DNA from: JBOHBN01 sp050698355
GTDB taxonomy: Bacteria; Actinomycetota; Actinomycetes; Streptosporangiales; WHST01
DNA length: 35,812 nt
Direction of reading: 5' to 3'
NCBI GenBank assembly: GCA_050698355.1
Contig: JBOHBN010000127.1
Location: 1 to 35,812 of the forward strand
Translations under genes and position numbers: made by a program
Shown here: piece after piece, positions 23,319 to 31,442 of the stretch
Layout: the number at the start of each line of letters is the position of its first letter
Numbering within the stretch: the stretch's first letter is position 1
The notes under the pieces: generated by a model
The model's input: the letters and a program-made list of their open reading frames with translations, nothing else
What the model was told of the DNA's origin: nothing
The model's database searches: none

Positions 23319-23744
23319 GATGTCCCCAAGTGGGGGCCACGTTCGGCTTCGATCATCGTGGTTGGAAGCGGGGACAGCAGAGCCAGCGATGAGCACCTCC
23401 ATACCTGGCGAGACGCGACCGTGGTGACGAATCACCTGCCCGTCGCGATGGGCGGGGCTCAGGCTGCGTGCTCAACCTGATAGGTCAACAATGCGCTATC
23501 AGCGCCTTGATCTACAAGCTCACCGACCGAAACCGTACGATCGTTTGACGAGCGCAAGACGAAGCGCTTCCCCAGCGTGGCCAGCTTGTCCACAATGATC
23601 ACGGTATGTAACCAACTTCCTGCATATCCTTGCCTGAAAGCCATAGAAGGCCGGCAAACAGTTACATAGCGTGATGGTTTCCGACAGCAGCTCGCCCCGA
23701 CCAGCTCAGGGCTGGCCGAGGCGAGAGGGGCGACTAGATGGCCG
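23319..23744. other. 426-bp AT-richer gap between STAS and ferritin-like genes
   Basis: No confident gene. The first 117 bases may be coding if the STAS gene starts at 23435. Between 23459 and about 23605 the minus strand has a 47-codon frame starting GTG with LATLGKRFVLRSSNDRTVSV, of unknown nature and less GC-biased than its neighbours. A large inverted repeat occupies 23598-23675. GC content is visibly lower than in the flanking genes, suggesting foreign or non-coding DNA. Confidence 0.35.
23598..23675. repeat. 78-bp hairpin element with 15-bp arms
   Basis: ATCACGGTATGTAAC at 23598-23612 pairs with GTTACATAGCGTGAT at 23661-23675 at 14 of 15 positions. The interior can form a second stem (TTGCC with GGCAA), giving a branched or stacked hairpin. 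It lies 69 bases beyond the stop of the ferritin-like gene (minus strand), so it could be its terminator, a small RNA or a MITE-like relic. I see no target-site duplication. Confidence 0.5.
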
Positions 23745-24734
23745 TCAGCTCTTGGCGCTGCTGGTGTTGACCTGGCCGTTGACCCCCTTGGGGAAGAAGC
23801 CACCGGAGGTCGCCTCGTCCGGGGTCAGGTAGACGATGTTCAAGACATCGCCCGGAGTCCGGCTGAACGCCTTGCCGAACTTGTCGGTCGGCACGATGTT
23901 CGCCCGGTCGTGCCGCTCGACGCCCTGGTCGTCGTCCGTGGAGTTGTCGAGCGCGTCACGGGCATCGGAGAGCTTGTTCGCGGCCCTGCGCAGCTTGTGC
24001 GAACCGCCACCGAAGCCGAGCAGGTCGCCGAGAATGCCGCCACCACCACGGTGCTCGTAGATCGAGGTACGGATGGTGGAGGCGTGGTACGCCTCGGCAG
24101 CCAGGATGCCTGCCGCCGCCTCGAGATACGTCTTGTTGTCGATCAGCGGGGCGGCGCCCTTATAGGCCGTGACCCCCACATCCTCGAACAGGAACGCGGC
24201 GAGCAGGAAGTTCTCCTCGCACTCGAAGGCGTCGAAGTGCTTGTGGCTCCCGATCAGACCCGCGGCCCGCGCGGCAGCGGTGAAGCTCGCCTTCAGGTCG
24301 ATGGCGGGCTGCGCCACCGCGGCGCCACCCAGCCCGGCACGCAGGAACTTCACGTGCTCGTACTCGTCCTGGGCGATCTCGCGAGCGTACTGGCTGAGCG
24401 TACGGCTGCGGAACGGCACGCGGTGCCCGCCCCGCACGCCACCCTGGGAGCCCTTGCCACCCGTCATCGAGTCCGGCAGGTCCTTGCCGTACACCGCTTG
24501 CAGGTAGAAGTTCGCTTCCAGGTACTCCAGGTTCAACGCGAAGTTCAGCACCGTCGCGTCGCTGAGCGCCGCAGCATCCGTGCTCACGTCGGCGTGCGCC
24601 ACGCCTGCACCGAGCGTCGACGCACCGACCACACCGAGGCCGGCGAGCCCTGCGCTGCGCAGGAACTTCCGCCGGTCGCTCTCGGTTTCGGCGCTGCGCT
24701 CGATGATCGACGCTGCGGCCTTCTTCCCGAACAT
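23745..24734 (-). CDS. Tat-exported ferritin-like domain protein (desiccation-related type)
   Basis: A 329-residue secreted protein. The N-terminus has a twin-arginine signal, DRRKFLRSAGLAGLGVVGAS, ending in GAGVAHA before the mature part, so it is exported folded by the Tat system. The mature domain is the Ferritin_2 four-helix type: NFALNLEYLEANFYLQAVYG, AREIAQDEYEHVKFLRAGLG and AAGILAAEAYHASTIRTSIY, with Glu/His residues able to bind a metal pair. Plant and bacterial members are called desiccation-related; the function is unproven. ATG 24734 follows GAGGTGG. A Gly-rich insert (RGGGGILGDLLGFGGGSHK) is unusual. It is a single gene; metal storage or peroxide protection outside the membrane is an inference. 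Confidence 0.88.
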   Translation of the reverse strand: MFGKKAAASIIERSAETESDRRKFLRSAGLAGLGVVGASTLGAGVAHADVSTDAAALSDATVLNFALNLEYLEANFYLQAVYGKDLPDSMTGGKGSQGGVRGGHRVPFRSRTLSQYAREIAQDEYEHVKFLRAGLGGAAVAQPAIDLKASFTAAARAAGLIGSHKHFDAFECEENFLLAAFLFEDVGVTAYKGAAPLIDNKTYLEAAAGILAAEAYHASTIRTSIYEHRGGGGILGDLLGFGGGSHKLRRAANKLSDARDALDNSTDDDQGVERHDRANIVPTDKFGKAFSRTPGDVLNIVYLTPDEATSGGFFPKGVNGQVNTSSAKS

Positions 24735-24836
24735 CAATCCACCTCTTCTCCACCCCCGAGTGACACGTGTCGATCATCGATTCGGAGCACGTGCCGTCAC
24801 GGATTGCTCACGAGGAGGTTCGATTTGACGGGAGGC

Positions 24837-26318
24837 TCAGCGCTCGCGGACGGCGGCGCCGAGGCGGGGCGAGTGGTACGCGGGGGTCTCCCCCTCCAGC
24901 CAGGTCGCGAGGTCGGGCGCGTGCGGCCGGGCCCCGCCGAGCAGCAGGATGCCGAGGAGCACCAGCCAGCTGACCACCGCGAGCACGACCATGACCAGCG
25001 CGGCGAGCCGTACCCCGTGGCTCAACGAGCCGGTGACCATCGCGATGTGCAACAGCACCGGCCCCACGAGGAACGCCGCCTCCGACCGCAGCAGCTCGAC
25101 CAGCGCGAACGTCGGCCCGAGCCGGTTGGAGGGCGCGCTGAGACCGCCCATGAACAGGCCGGGCGCGACGCCCGCACCAGCGCCGAACCCGAGCAGCAAC
25201 CCCGCCACCGCCACCACGGCCGCGTCGTACCCGGAGCCGAGGGCCAACAGCAACGCGCCGCCGGCGGCGACCAGGCCGAGGCCCGCGAACGCCAGTACGG
25301 GCAACCACCGGGTCGTCAGGGCCTTCTTGAACAGCCACGCGGCCACGGCGATGCCGGCCAGCTGGGTGGCGAGCAGCCCTCCGACGGTTGCCGGCGACTG
25401 GTGGCCGACCTCCAGCAGGTACACGACGGCCAGTTCGATCAGCGTGGTGAAACCGGCGCCGGCGACCATCGCGGCGGAGATCCCGGTGACCGGCAGCGTA
25501 TGGGTGATCAACTTCATCGGCATCAGGGCGCGGTCCTTGCGGTACTGGCGGACGAGCAGCGTCACCAGTGCCGCCAACCCCGCGATCAGCGGGATCAGGA
25601 AGCCCGGTGAGACGAACGACCCGCGCGACAGCCAGGACACCCCGATGAACGGCAGCACCGTTCCCGCGGCCGCCACCGGGATGGCCGACCAGTCGAAGCC
25701 CATACCGGGCGCCGTCGCCTCCGTACGTTCGAACCCGAGCACGCCGAAGACCATGCCGGCCAGCCCGAGTACGGCCACGCCGGCGAACAGCCAACGCCAC
25801 GCCATGAAGGTCCCGGTCAGGCCGCCTACCACCGGCCCGAGCGTCACCATGCCGAACAGCCCAAGGTTGACGAAGGCCGCCGTGAGCGGCAGCCGCTCGA
25901 CGCCGTGGTTGGTGATCAGCGGCGGCAACGCGGCGACGAGGAGCATACCGGTCGCCACGCCCTGCGCCAGCCGCCCGATCGTGAACAGCACGACACCGGG
26001 CGCGAGCGCGCACAGCAGCGACCCGACGACGAACCCCGCCTCGCAGGCCACGTACAGCGACCACTTGGGCTTGCGCTGGATCAGATCGGCGGCCGCGACC
26101 GCGCCGAACGCGTACCCGGCGTTCGCCAGCGCCCCGGACAGCTGCACGCCGAACATCGTCGTCTTCAGGTCGGCCATCAGCTCCCGCTGGAACAGGAGGG
26201 TCGCCGTGGACAGCACGATGAACGGGCACAGCGCGAGCAGCGCGAGTGCTACTGCGGTGGGGTAGCTGCCGGCGAGCGGTGTACTGCGAAGAAGTCCAGC
26301 CGGTATTGAGCGTTTCAC
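24837..26318 (-). CDS. MFS transporter, DHA2-like (about 14 TM)
   Basis: A 493-residue major-facilitator efflux-type protein with about 14 hydrophobic segments, consistent with the drug:H+ antiporter-2 group. The loop 2-3 region shows DLIQRKPKWSLYVACEAGFV in place of the classic GxLaDrxGrkr, a degenerate motif A. GRLAQGVATGMLLVAALPPL (motif B, with its Arg) and LGPVVGGLTGTFMAWRWLFA (motif C) are clear. The substrate is unknown. The frame is open to 26402; GTG 26318 is chosen because the preceding part is Pro/Arg-rich without family similarity, but no good ribosome binding site is seen. It lies 134 bases downstream of the HAD gene on the same strand and could be the last gene of that operon. 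Confidence 0.85.
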   Translation of the reverse strand: MKRSIPAGLLRSTPLAGSYPTAVALALLALCPFIVLSTATLLFQRELMADLKTTMFGVQLSGALANAGYAFGAVAAADLIQRKPKWSLYVACEAGFVVGSLLCALAPGVVLFTIGRLAQGVATGMLLVAALPPLITNHGVERLPLTAAFVNLGLFGMVTLGPVVGGLTGTFMAWRWLFAGVAVLGLAGMVFGVLGFERTEATAPGMGFDWSAIPVAAAGTVLPFIGVSWLSRGSFVSPGFLIPLIAGLAALVTLLVRQYRKDRALMPMKLITHTLPVTGISAAMVAGAGFTTLIELAVVYLLEVGHQSPATVGGLLATQLAGIAVAAWLFKKALTTRWLPVLAFAGLGLVAAGGALLLALGSGYDAAVVAVAGLLLGFGAGAGVAPGLFMGGLSAPSNRLGPTFALVELLRSEAAFLVGPVLLHIAMVTGSLSHGVRLAALVMVVLAVVSWLVLLGILLLGGARPHAPDLATWLEGETPAYHSPRLGAAVRER

Positions 26319-26452
26319 TGGGAGTCGCGTACCCGAACAGCGTGAACGGTAACCGCGGGCGGCTCCCGGCGGCGGTGGCGACAGTGATCGTGGGAAGGGC
26401 ACCCGTGGCCGACGACGGGTAGCCTTCCCCTGATTACGCGGCCGGCGGGGGC

Positions 26453-27289
26453 TCAGCCGAGGAGCGCGCGGACGTCGTCGACGACGAAGTCGGGCGTGAC
26501 GTCGCTGCGCGCTGCCTCTTCCGTGCTGGTCGCTCCGGACAGCACGAGCACCGACGACATGCCCAGCGCGGCGGCCATCGCCACGTCCGTGCCCAGGCGG
26601 TCGCCGACGACGACCGACTCGCCGGCGGCGACGCCCAGCCGGTTTACGAGAGCCCTGGCCATGTGCGCGCTGGGCTTCCCGGCGATCGCCTCGGCGCGCA
26701 CGCCCGCGCTCGCCTCGATGGCCGCCAGCATCGCCGCGCAGTCGGGCAGGTCCCCGTCGCCGGTCGGGCAGAACGGGTCGGGGTTGGTCGCCACGAGCGC
26801 CGCGCCGCCCCGGACCGCGTGGAACGCGCGGGTGAGCTTGGCGTAGTCGAACGTACGGTCGAACGACACCGCAACCACGTCCGCCTCCCCCGCGTCGCGC
26901 GTGACGGCGAAGCCGGCACGCTCGAGCTCGCGGTCGACCAACGGCTCGGCGACGGTGAGGATGCGCGCGCCCGCGTGCCGTTCGCGCAGGTAGTGCAGCA
27001 GCGAGTCCAGCGCCGTGACCACGTCCGCGCGCTCGGCCTCGATACCCAGCGCGCCCAGCTTGCGCGCGTAGTCGCCCGCGGACTCCAGCGGCTTGTTGGT
27101 GACGAAGACCACGCGCGCTCCCCGCTCCCTCAGCTCGCGCACCACCGCGCCGGCGCCGGGCAGCAGGCGGTCGCCCAGATACACGGTGCCGTCCAGGTCG
27201 AGCGCGTACCCACGGAACCTCGGCAGCCGGAAAGCGCCCTGCGCGTCGACCGCGGCACCTTCGCGTCCAGTGAGATGCCGGCCGTTCAC
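26453..27289 (-). CDS. HAD-IIA (NagD-like) sugar-phosphate phosphatase
   Basis: Cytosolic phosphatase of 278 aa in the NagD/p-nitrophenylphosphatase group. Motif I is GYALDLDGTVYLGD near residue 28 (nucleophile Asp), motif II VVFVTNKPLESAGDYARKLG, motif III GKPSAHMARALVNRLGV (Lys) and motif IV VVVGDRLGTDVAMAAALGM. A C2-type cap lies between motifs II and III. Physiological substrates in this group are small sugar or polyol phosphates. Its GTG overlaps the IclR stop by 4 bases (GTGA), so it is co-translated with the transport operon and probably removes phosphate from an intermediate of the same pathway or a dead-end product. Confidence 0.9.
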   Translation of the reverse strand: MNGRHLTGREGAAVDAQGAFRLPRFRGYALDLDGTVYLGDRLLPGAGAVVRELRERGARVVFVTNKPLESAGDYARKLGALGIEAERADVVTALDSLLHYLRERHAGARILTVAEPLVDRELERAGFAVTRDAGEADVVAVSFDRTFDYAKLTRAFHAVRGGAALVATNPDPFCPTGDGDLPDCAAMLAAIEASAGVRAEAIAGKPSAHMARALVNRLGVAAGESVVVGDRLGTDVAMAAALGMSSVLVLSGATSTEEAARSDVTPDFVVDDVRALLG

Positions 27290-28062
27290 GAGGCCGGCTC
27301 GGTGGGCGCGGCGACGAAGGTCATGCCCATGGACATCGAGATCGCCGTGGCGGCCCGCTGGAGCGGGCCGACCGCGTCGGCCATGAGGTCCTTGCCGAAC
27401 CGCGTCGCGGGCCCCGAGGCACTGAGCACGACCACGTCCGCTGGCGGCACCCGGACGGGGACCGCGACGGTGTGGACGCCGCTGATCGTCTCCTCGAACG
27501 CCATCGCGTAGCCCAGGCGGCGCTCCTCGTCCAGCTTGCCGAGCAGGCCCGCGAGGGTGGGCGGCGTCACGTGACCGAACGCCACCTCGCCGGCCTCGTG
27601 CGCCAGCCGGGTGATCTCCGTACGGGGCATGCTCGCGAGCAGCACCCGCCCGGCCGCCCCAGCCCAGAGCGGGTACAGCCGTCCCGGGTCGGCCTTCGCC
27701 TTGAGCTCCGCTCGGGCCTCCAACTGGGCGATGTAGACCCTCGACGAACCGACCCGCATCGCCAGCTCGATCGTCTCGCCCAGCTCGTCGCGCAACCCCG
27801 TCATGTGGGGCAGCGCCTCGCTCCGAACGTCGACGCGGGCGAGGTACGCCATGCCGAGTTCGAGCGTCCGCGGGCCCAGCCCGTACTTGCGCGTCGCCGA
27901 CTCCTGGCGTACGAGGCCGGTGTCCTCCAGCGCCTGCAGCAGTCGCTGCACCGTGCTCCGCGGCAGCTGGATCGAGTCGCTCAGCTCGCGTGCGCTGAGG
28001 TTCCCCCGGCTCTCGGCGAGCGCCGCCAGCACGTCGGCGGCCTTGTGCACCGACTCGTTCAC
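27286..28062 (-). CDS. IclR-family transcriptional regulator
   Basis: Regulator of 258 aa. Residues 1-60 form the winged HTH (SVHKAADVLAALAESRGNLS, LPRSTVQRLLQALEDTGLVR), and the rest is the IclR effector domain with LRDELGETIELAMRVGSSRV, LYPLWAGAAGRVLLASMPRT and the C-terminal GVHTVAVPVRVPPADVVVLS. IclR proteins often control divergent catabolic genes and respond to pathway metabolites. This one sits inside the transport operon, 26 bases after the second permease, and overlaps the HAD gene. The three operator-like elements at 31267-31421 are its likely targets. The effector is unknown. Confidence 0.92.
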   Translation of the reverse strand: MNESVHKAADVLAALAESRGNLSARELSDSIQLPRSTVQRLLQALEDTGLVRQESATRKYGLGPRTLELGMAYLARVDVRSEALPHMTGLRDELGETIELAMRVGSSRVYIAQLEARAELKAKADPGRLYPLWAGAAGRVLLASMPRTEITRLAHEAGEVAFGHVTPPTLAGLLGKLDEERRLGYAMAFEETISGVHTVAVPVRVPPADVVVLSASGPATRFGKDLMADAVGPLQRAATAISMSMGMTFVAAPTEPAS

Positions 28063-28088
28063 GTCACCACCTCAGCGATCCTCCACGC

Positions 28089-28991
28089 TCAGCGTCCCGC
28101 ACCGAGCGTCATACCCTCGATGATGCGCCGGCCGAGCCACAGGTAGAGGAGCAGCATCGGGAGCACGAGGATGCACACCCCGGCGAACAGCGCACCGTAG
28201 TCCGCTCCGGTGTACTGCATGCTCGCGAGGAAGTTCAGCAACGCCAGCGAGAGCGTGTACTTCTCGTCGCTCTGCAGGAAGACCAGTGCCAGCAGCGTCT
28301 CGTTCCACATGCTGATCGCGTTGAGTACCAGCACGGTAATGAGCCCGGACCGGGCGAGCGGCAGCATGATCTGCCAGAACGTCCGCATCGGTGACGCACC
28401 GTCGATGGCGGCGGCCTCCTCCATCTCGCTGGGCAACGAGCGCAGGAAGCCGGTGAGCAGGAACACCGTGAACGGCAGGTGTGTCGCCGCGTACACCACG
28501 TAGAGGCCGAAGAGGTTGTTCACCAGGCCGGCCGCGCTCACCATCACGAAGAGCGGGATCACCGTCACCTGCGCGGGAATCCCGAGGCCCGCGGCGAAGA
28601 AGACGGTGAGGAACGAGGTCGTACGGCTGCGGACGCGGACGAGCACGTACGCCGCCGGCGCCGAGATCGCGACCGTGCTGACCGCGCCCGCGGCGACGAC
28701 GGCGGCGGTGTTGAACGTCGCGCGCCCGAAGCCGCTACCCGTCCACGCGTGCAGCCAGTTCTCGAAGCGCGGCGAGGTCGGCGGCGCCCACGGAGCCGCG
28801 AATATCGCGGCGGTCGACTTGAACGACGAGAGCGCGAGGAAGACCAGGACGCTGATGTCGAAGGCGACAAGCAGCCACACGAGCGCGCTGCCGGCGTATC
28901 TCGCCGGGCTGCGGCCACCGGAGAGCGGGGCCCGGGTGCCTCGTCGTCTCCTGGTACCAGCCGTCGCCGGGGGTGTCACCGTGGCTGTCAT
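28089..28991 (-). CDS. CUT1 carbohydrate ABC transporter permease (MalG-like)
   Basis: Inner-membrane subunit of 300 aa with six predicted transmembrane segments. The cytoplasmic coupling loop MEEAAAIDGASPMRTFWQIM followed by LPLARSG is a textbook EAA motif near residue 195. It starts with a basic, Pro/Thr-rich tail, and the C-terminus GRRIIEGMTLGAGR matches MalG-type permeases. ATG 28991 lies 3 bases beyond the stop of the partner permease. Together the two permeases form the channel for the lipoprotein-bound solute. No ATPase gene is present in the operon, as is common for actinobacterial CUT1 systems that share the MsiK ATPase. Confidence 0.93.
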   Translation of the reverse strand: MTATVTPPATAGTRRRRGTRAPLSGGRSPARYAGSALVWLLVAFDISVLVFLALSSFKSTAAIFAAPWAPPTSPRFENWLHAWTGSGFGRATFNTAAVVAAGAVSTVAISAPAAYVLVRVRSRTTSFLTVFFAAGLGIPAQVTVIPLFVMVSAAGLVNNLFGLYVVYAATHLPFTVFLLTGFLRSLPSEMEEAAAIDGASPMRTFWQIMLPLARSGLITVLVLNAISMWNETLLALVFLQSDEKYTLSLALLNFLASMQYTGADYGALFAGVCILVLPMLLLYLWLGRRIIEGMTLGAGR

Positions 28992-28994
28992 CGT

Positions 28995-29948
28995 CTAGAA
29001 CTCCACAGCGTCGCGCCGGAGCAGTCGGCGGAGGACCAGGACAAAGACCGCGATGAGCGCCAGCATGAGCATCGCGGACGCCGACGCGTAACCGAACATG
29101 TACGACGGTGACCTGCCACCGAACGACTCGCCGTAGACGAACAGTGCGGAGTTCCACACCGCCGTCGGCGGCAGGTCGTTCGTTGTCCCGCCGAAAGCGT
29201 AGATGAACTCGAACAGCTTCAACGAGTTGATGGTCCAGAAGACTGCCGCGACCGAGATGACGTCCCAGGACAGCGGTATGGTCACGTGCCGCAGGCGTTG
29301 CAGCGCGTTGGTTCCGGCGATGAACGCGTCCTCGTAGAAGTACGCCGGTATCCGGTCCACACCCGCCAGGATGATCGTGACGTAGAACCCGGTGGAGAAC
29401 CAGACGAGCCCCACCAGGATCATCGCGAACAGGTTGTCTGCGTCGAGCCACGGTATGGGCGACGTGCCGAATACCGCTCCGAGGACCTGATTCACGACGC
29501 CGTCGTACTGGAAGATGAAACCCCAGGCGATGGACAGCACGATCGCGGACACGATGTGCGGGAAGAACAGGACCGAGCGGATGAACCCTCTACCCCGCAT
29601 CTCGCGGATCAGCATGGTCAGGGCGAAGCTCAGCACGAAGACGGCGGCGCCGACCACGACGAGGATGACGACCGTGTTGATGAACGCCTGGTGGAACGCG
29701 GGATCCCGCAGCAGGCGAGCGTAGTTACCCAACCCTGCCCAGGTCATCGGGCCGATGCCCGTCCACTTGTGGAAGCTGATCCACAGCGCGGCCAGGGACG
29801 GCCCGATGACGAAGACCAGGTAAAGGACCAGCGCGGGCGAGACGAACGAGAGCAGGAGCTTCCGCCGGCCGCGCTCCAGCGGGCTGTACCCTGGCCGTTG
29901 CTCGGCTGGCCGCCTCCAGAACGTGAGCGGCCGCGCGGTGACGGCCAT
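28995..29948 (-). CDS. CUT1 carbohydrate ABC transporter permease (MalF-like)
   Basis: First membrane subunit, 317 aa, six predicted transmembrane segments. A basic cytoplasmic start (RRKLLLSFVSPALVLYLVFV) leads into helix 1, and the EAA coupling loop is YFYEDAFIAGTNALQRLRHV followed by TIPLS near residue 210. Family-typical FINTVVILVVVGAAVFVLS and FGYASASAMLMLALIAVFVL segments are seen. The ATG at 29948 overlaps the last base of the solute-binding protein's stop (TGATG), so translation is coupled. The solute is unknown; CUT1 systems carry oligosaccharides, glycosides, polyols or modified monosaccharides. Confidence 0.93.
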   Translation of the reverse strand: MAVTARPLTFWRRPAEQRPGYSPLERGRRKLLLSFVSPALVLYLVFVIGPSLAALWISFHKWTGIGPMTWAGLGNYARLLRDPAFHQAFINTVVILVVVGAAVFVLSFALTMLIREMRGRGFIRSVLFFPHIVSAIVLSIAWGFIFQYDGVVNQVLGAVFGTSPIPWLDADNLFAMILVGLVWFSTGFYVTIILAGVDRIPAYFYEDAFIAGTNALQRLRHVTIPLSWDVISVAAVFWTINSLKLFEFIYAFGGTTNDLPPTAVWNSALFVYGESFGGRSPSYMFGYASASAMLMLALIAVFVLVLRRLLRRDAVEF

Positions 29949-31243
29949 CAGCCGTTGTTCTCCCAGTAGCTCTTCTGCCCGCTCTTGATCTTGGCGATGA
30001 ACTGGTCGACCGAGATGTCTCCCGCAAGCAGCTTGCTGCTCAGGGGCTGGAACACCTTGGTGTTGTAGTCGGAGAAGTCACCCTGGATGCCGTCGTCGAT
30101 CTCGCTGACGCCGTTGGCCTCGATGAGCTGCTTCACGTCCGCGAGCTGCTTCGGCACAGCGATGTCGGTTCGCGGAGTCAGGTTGGCGGCCTTCGTCGCG
30201 ATGGGCGACAGCCGGTCCTTGTTCAGGAAGTACGCGATGAACTTCTTCGCGGCGTCCGCGTGCTCGGCCGGCTTCGGGACGGCGAACCCGATGACGCTGG
30301 ATGGCACGGTCGCGTCCTCACCCATCGCGGGGAAGTTGAAGGACCGGTAGTCGAAGCCCGACGACGCGACGGTCGACGTCTCGGTGGGCGCCCAGCTGCC
30401 CATGAAGAGGAAGTCGGCCTTGCCCTGCGCCCACTTGTTCTGGATGGCGGGCCACTTCGAGCTCGTGTAGCCCGGCATGAAGTAGTCCTTCTGCGCGAGC
30501 GACGCGATGCCGGCGACGGCGTCACGTACCTTCGGGTCGCTCCAGCCGCTGCCGTCCTTGTCGGCCGCGAGCTGGTGGAGGCCGCCCGGACCGAGGGTCC
30601 TGACGAGTCCGGTCGCCAGCCAGTACTGCGCGTACCCGGCGATGTCGCCGTCCAACGCGAGCGGGTCGCGACCGGCGGCCTTGCGCTTGGCCAGCAGGTC
30701 GGTGAACTGCTGCCAGGTCTTGGGCGGGTCCTGCACGACCTTGGGGAGGCTCTTGCCGTTGAGCCAGATCGTGTAACCGATGACCTCGTACGGGACCATG
30801 AACTGCTTGTCGTCGGCGGTTGTGGTGAACCGGTCGTACTTGGTTGGGATCACATCGCGCACCGTGTGATCCTCACCGGGCACCTTCATGTCGTACGCGC
30901 TGGTGAGGTCGGTGAACTGGTCGTTGTCGACGAGGGCGCCCTTCAGGCTGAAGTACTGCTGGTCCACCAGGTCGGGCACGTTGCCCCCGTGCAGCGCGGC
31001 GAGGAGCTTGGTGATGTTGTCGCGCCCCTGCCACTGCACGTCGACATGGATGCCGGTGTCCTTCTCGAAGCCCTTGATCGCCGCCTTGAGTACCTTGGCC
31101 TGCGGCTCCTTGCGCTGCCACAGCGACCAGTAGGTCAGCTCCTTGGAGTTCGATGAGCCTCCGGAGCCACAGCCGGCGAGCGACAGCGCGGCGGCGACCA
31201 GCACCACCACCGTGGATCGCAGCAAGCGACGGGTCGACCTCAT
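29948..31243 (-). CDS. CUT1 ABC transporter solute-binding lipoprotein
   Basis: Extracellular lipid-anchored binding protein of 431 aa, first gene of the transport operon. It has a lipoprotein signal (basic RSTRRLLRS, hydrophobic VVVLVAAALSLAGC) with lipobox LAGC and a Gly/Ser linker. The mature part begins ELTYWSLWQRKEPQAKVLKA and continues GFEKDTGIHVDVQWQGRDN, typical of the MalE/family 1 cluster. WAQGKADFLFMGSWAPTE and the C-terminal AAKKFIAYFLNKDRLSPIA are also characteristic. ATG 31243 is chosen because the signal peptide begins there; five more in-frame codons lie upstream. It is transcribed from the promoter at 31301-31329, with two operator-like sites overlapping it. Confidence 0.93.
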   Translation of the reverse strand: MRSTRRLLRSTVVVLVAAALSLAGCGSGGSSNSKELTYWSLWQRKEPQAKVLKAAIKGFEKDTGIHVDVQWQGRDNITKLLAALHGGNVPDLVDQQYFSLKGALVDNDQFTDLTSAYDMKVPGEDHTVRDVIPTKYDRFTTTADDKQFMVPYEVIGYTIWLNGKSLPKVVQDPPKTWQQFTDLLAKRKAAGRDPLALDGDIAGYAQYWLATGLVRTLGPGGLHQLAADKDGSGWSDPKVRDAVAGIASLAQKDYFMPGYTSSKWPAIQNKWAQGKADFLFMGSWAPTETSTVASSGFDYRSFNFPAMGEDATVPSSVIGFAVPKPAEHADAAKKFIAYFLNKDRLSPIATKAANLTPRTDIAVPKQLADVKQLIEANGVSEIDDGIQGDFSDYNTKVFQPLSSKLLAGDISVDQFIAKIKSGQKSYWENNG

Positions 31244-31266
31244 GGTACAGACCACCATCTCTAGAT

Positions 31267-31421
31267 GTCCTGGTTATCGAGACACCGTCCTGTTTCGAGG
31301 ACAGTACGGTCTGGCGTGGCGCGGGTCAATAGCGAAGAATTGCGGTAACCGAAACGCTATCTTGACGGCTGGGTCGGGCCCCCTGACCGTATAGTCGGGA
31401 CAGTAACTCGCTATACAGGAC
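31267..31421. promoter_or_regulatory. Three operator-like repeats in the divergent control region
   Basis: Site A, 31267-31285, reads GTCCTGGTTATCGAGACAC. Site B, 31287-31304, reads GTCCTGTTTCGAGGACAG and is itself a GTCCT/AGGAC palindrome. Site C, 31398-31421, is in the opposite orientation and on the minus strand begins GTCCTGTATAGCGAG and ends ACTGTCC. All share GTCCTG followed by a CGAG core. B overlaps the -10 box of the transporter promoter, A is just downstream of its start, and C lies shortly before the SDR gene. They are the likely binding sites of the IclR protein and would control both operons together. Confidence 0.55.
31301..31329 (-). promoter_or_regulatory. Sigma70-type promoter of the transport operon
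   Basis: On the minus strand, TTGACC (31329-31324) and TACTGT (31306-31301) are separated by exactly 17 bases. Transcription would begin near 31294, about 50 bases before the ATG of the binding protein. The -10 box lies within operator-like site B, so a repressor bound there would block RNA polymerase. Confidence 0.6.
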
Positions 31422-31442
31422 ACGATGGGAGGCCGGTGCTAC

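Noticed and set aside
23459..23803. A 114-codon minus-strand frame overlapping the end of the ferritin-like gene
   Set aside because: Its first part is a shadow of the ferritin-like gene in another frame and crosses the 78-bp hairpin; the last 47 codons have no recognisable similarity.
23910..25610. A 566-codon open frame on the plus strand
   Set aside because: It lies antisense to the ferritin-like and MFS genes, is rich in Arg/Gln/Glu/Pro low-complexity sequence and has no recognisable domain. Long antisense frames are expected where third codon positions are nearly all G or C.
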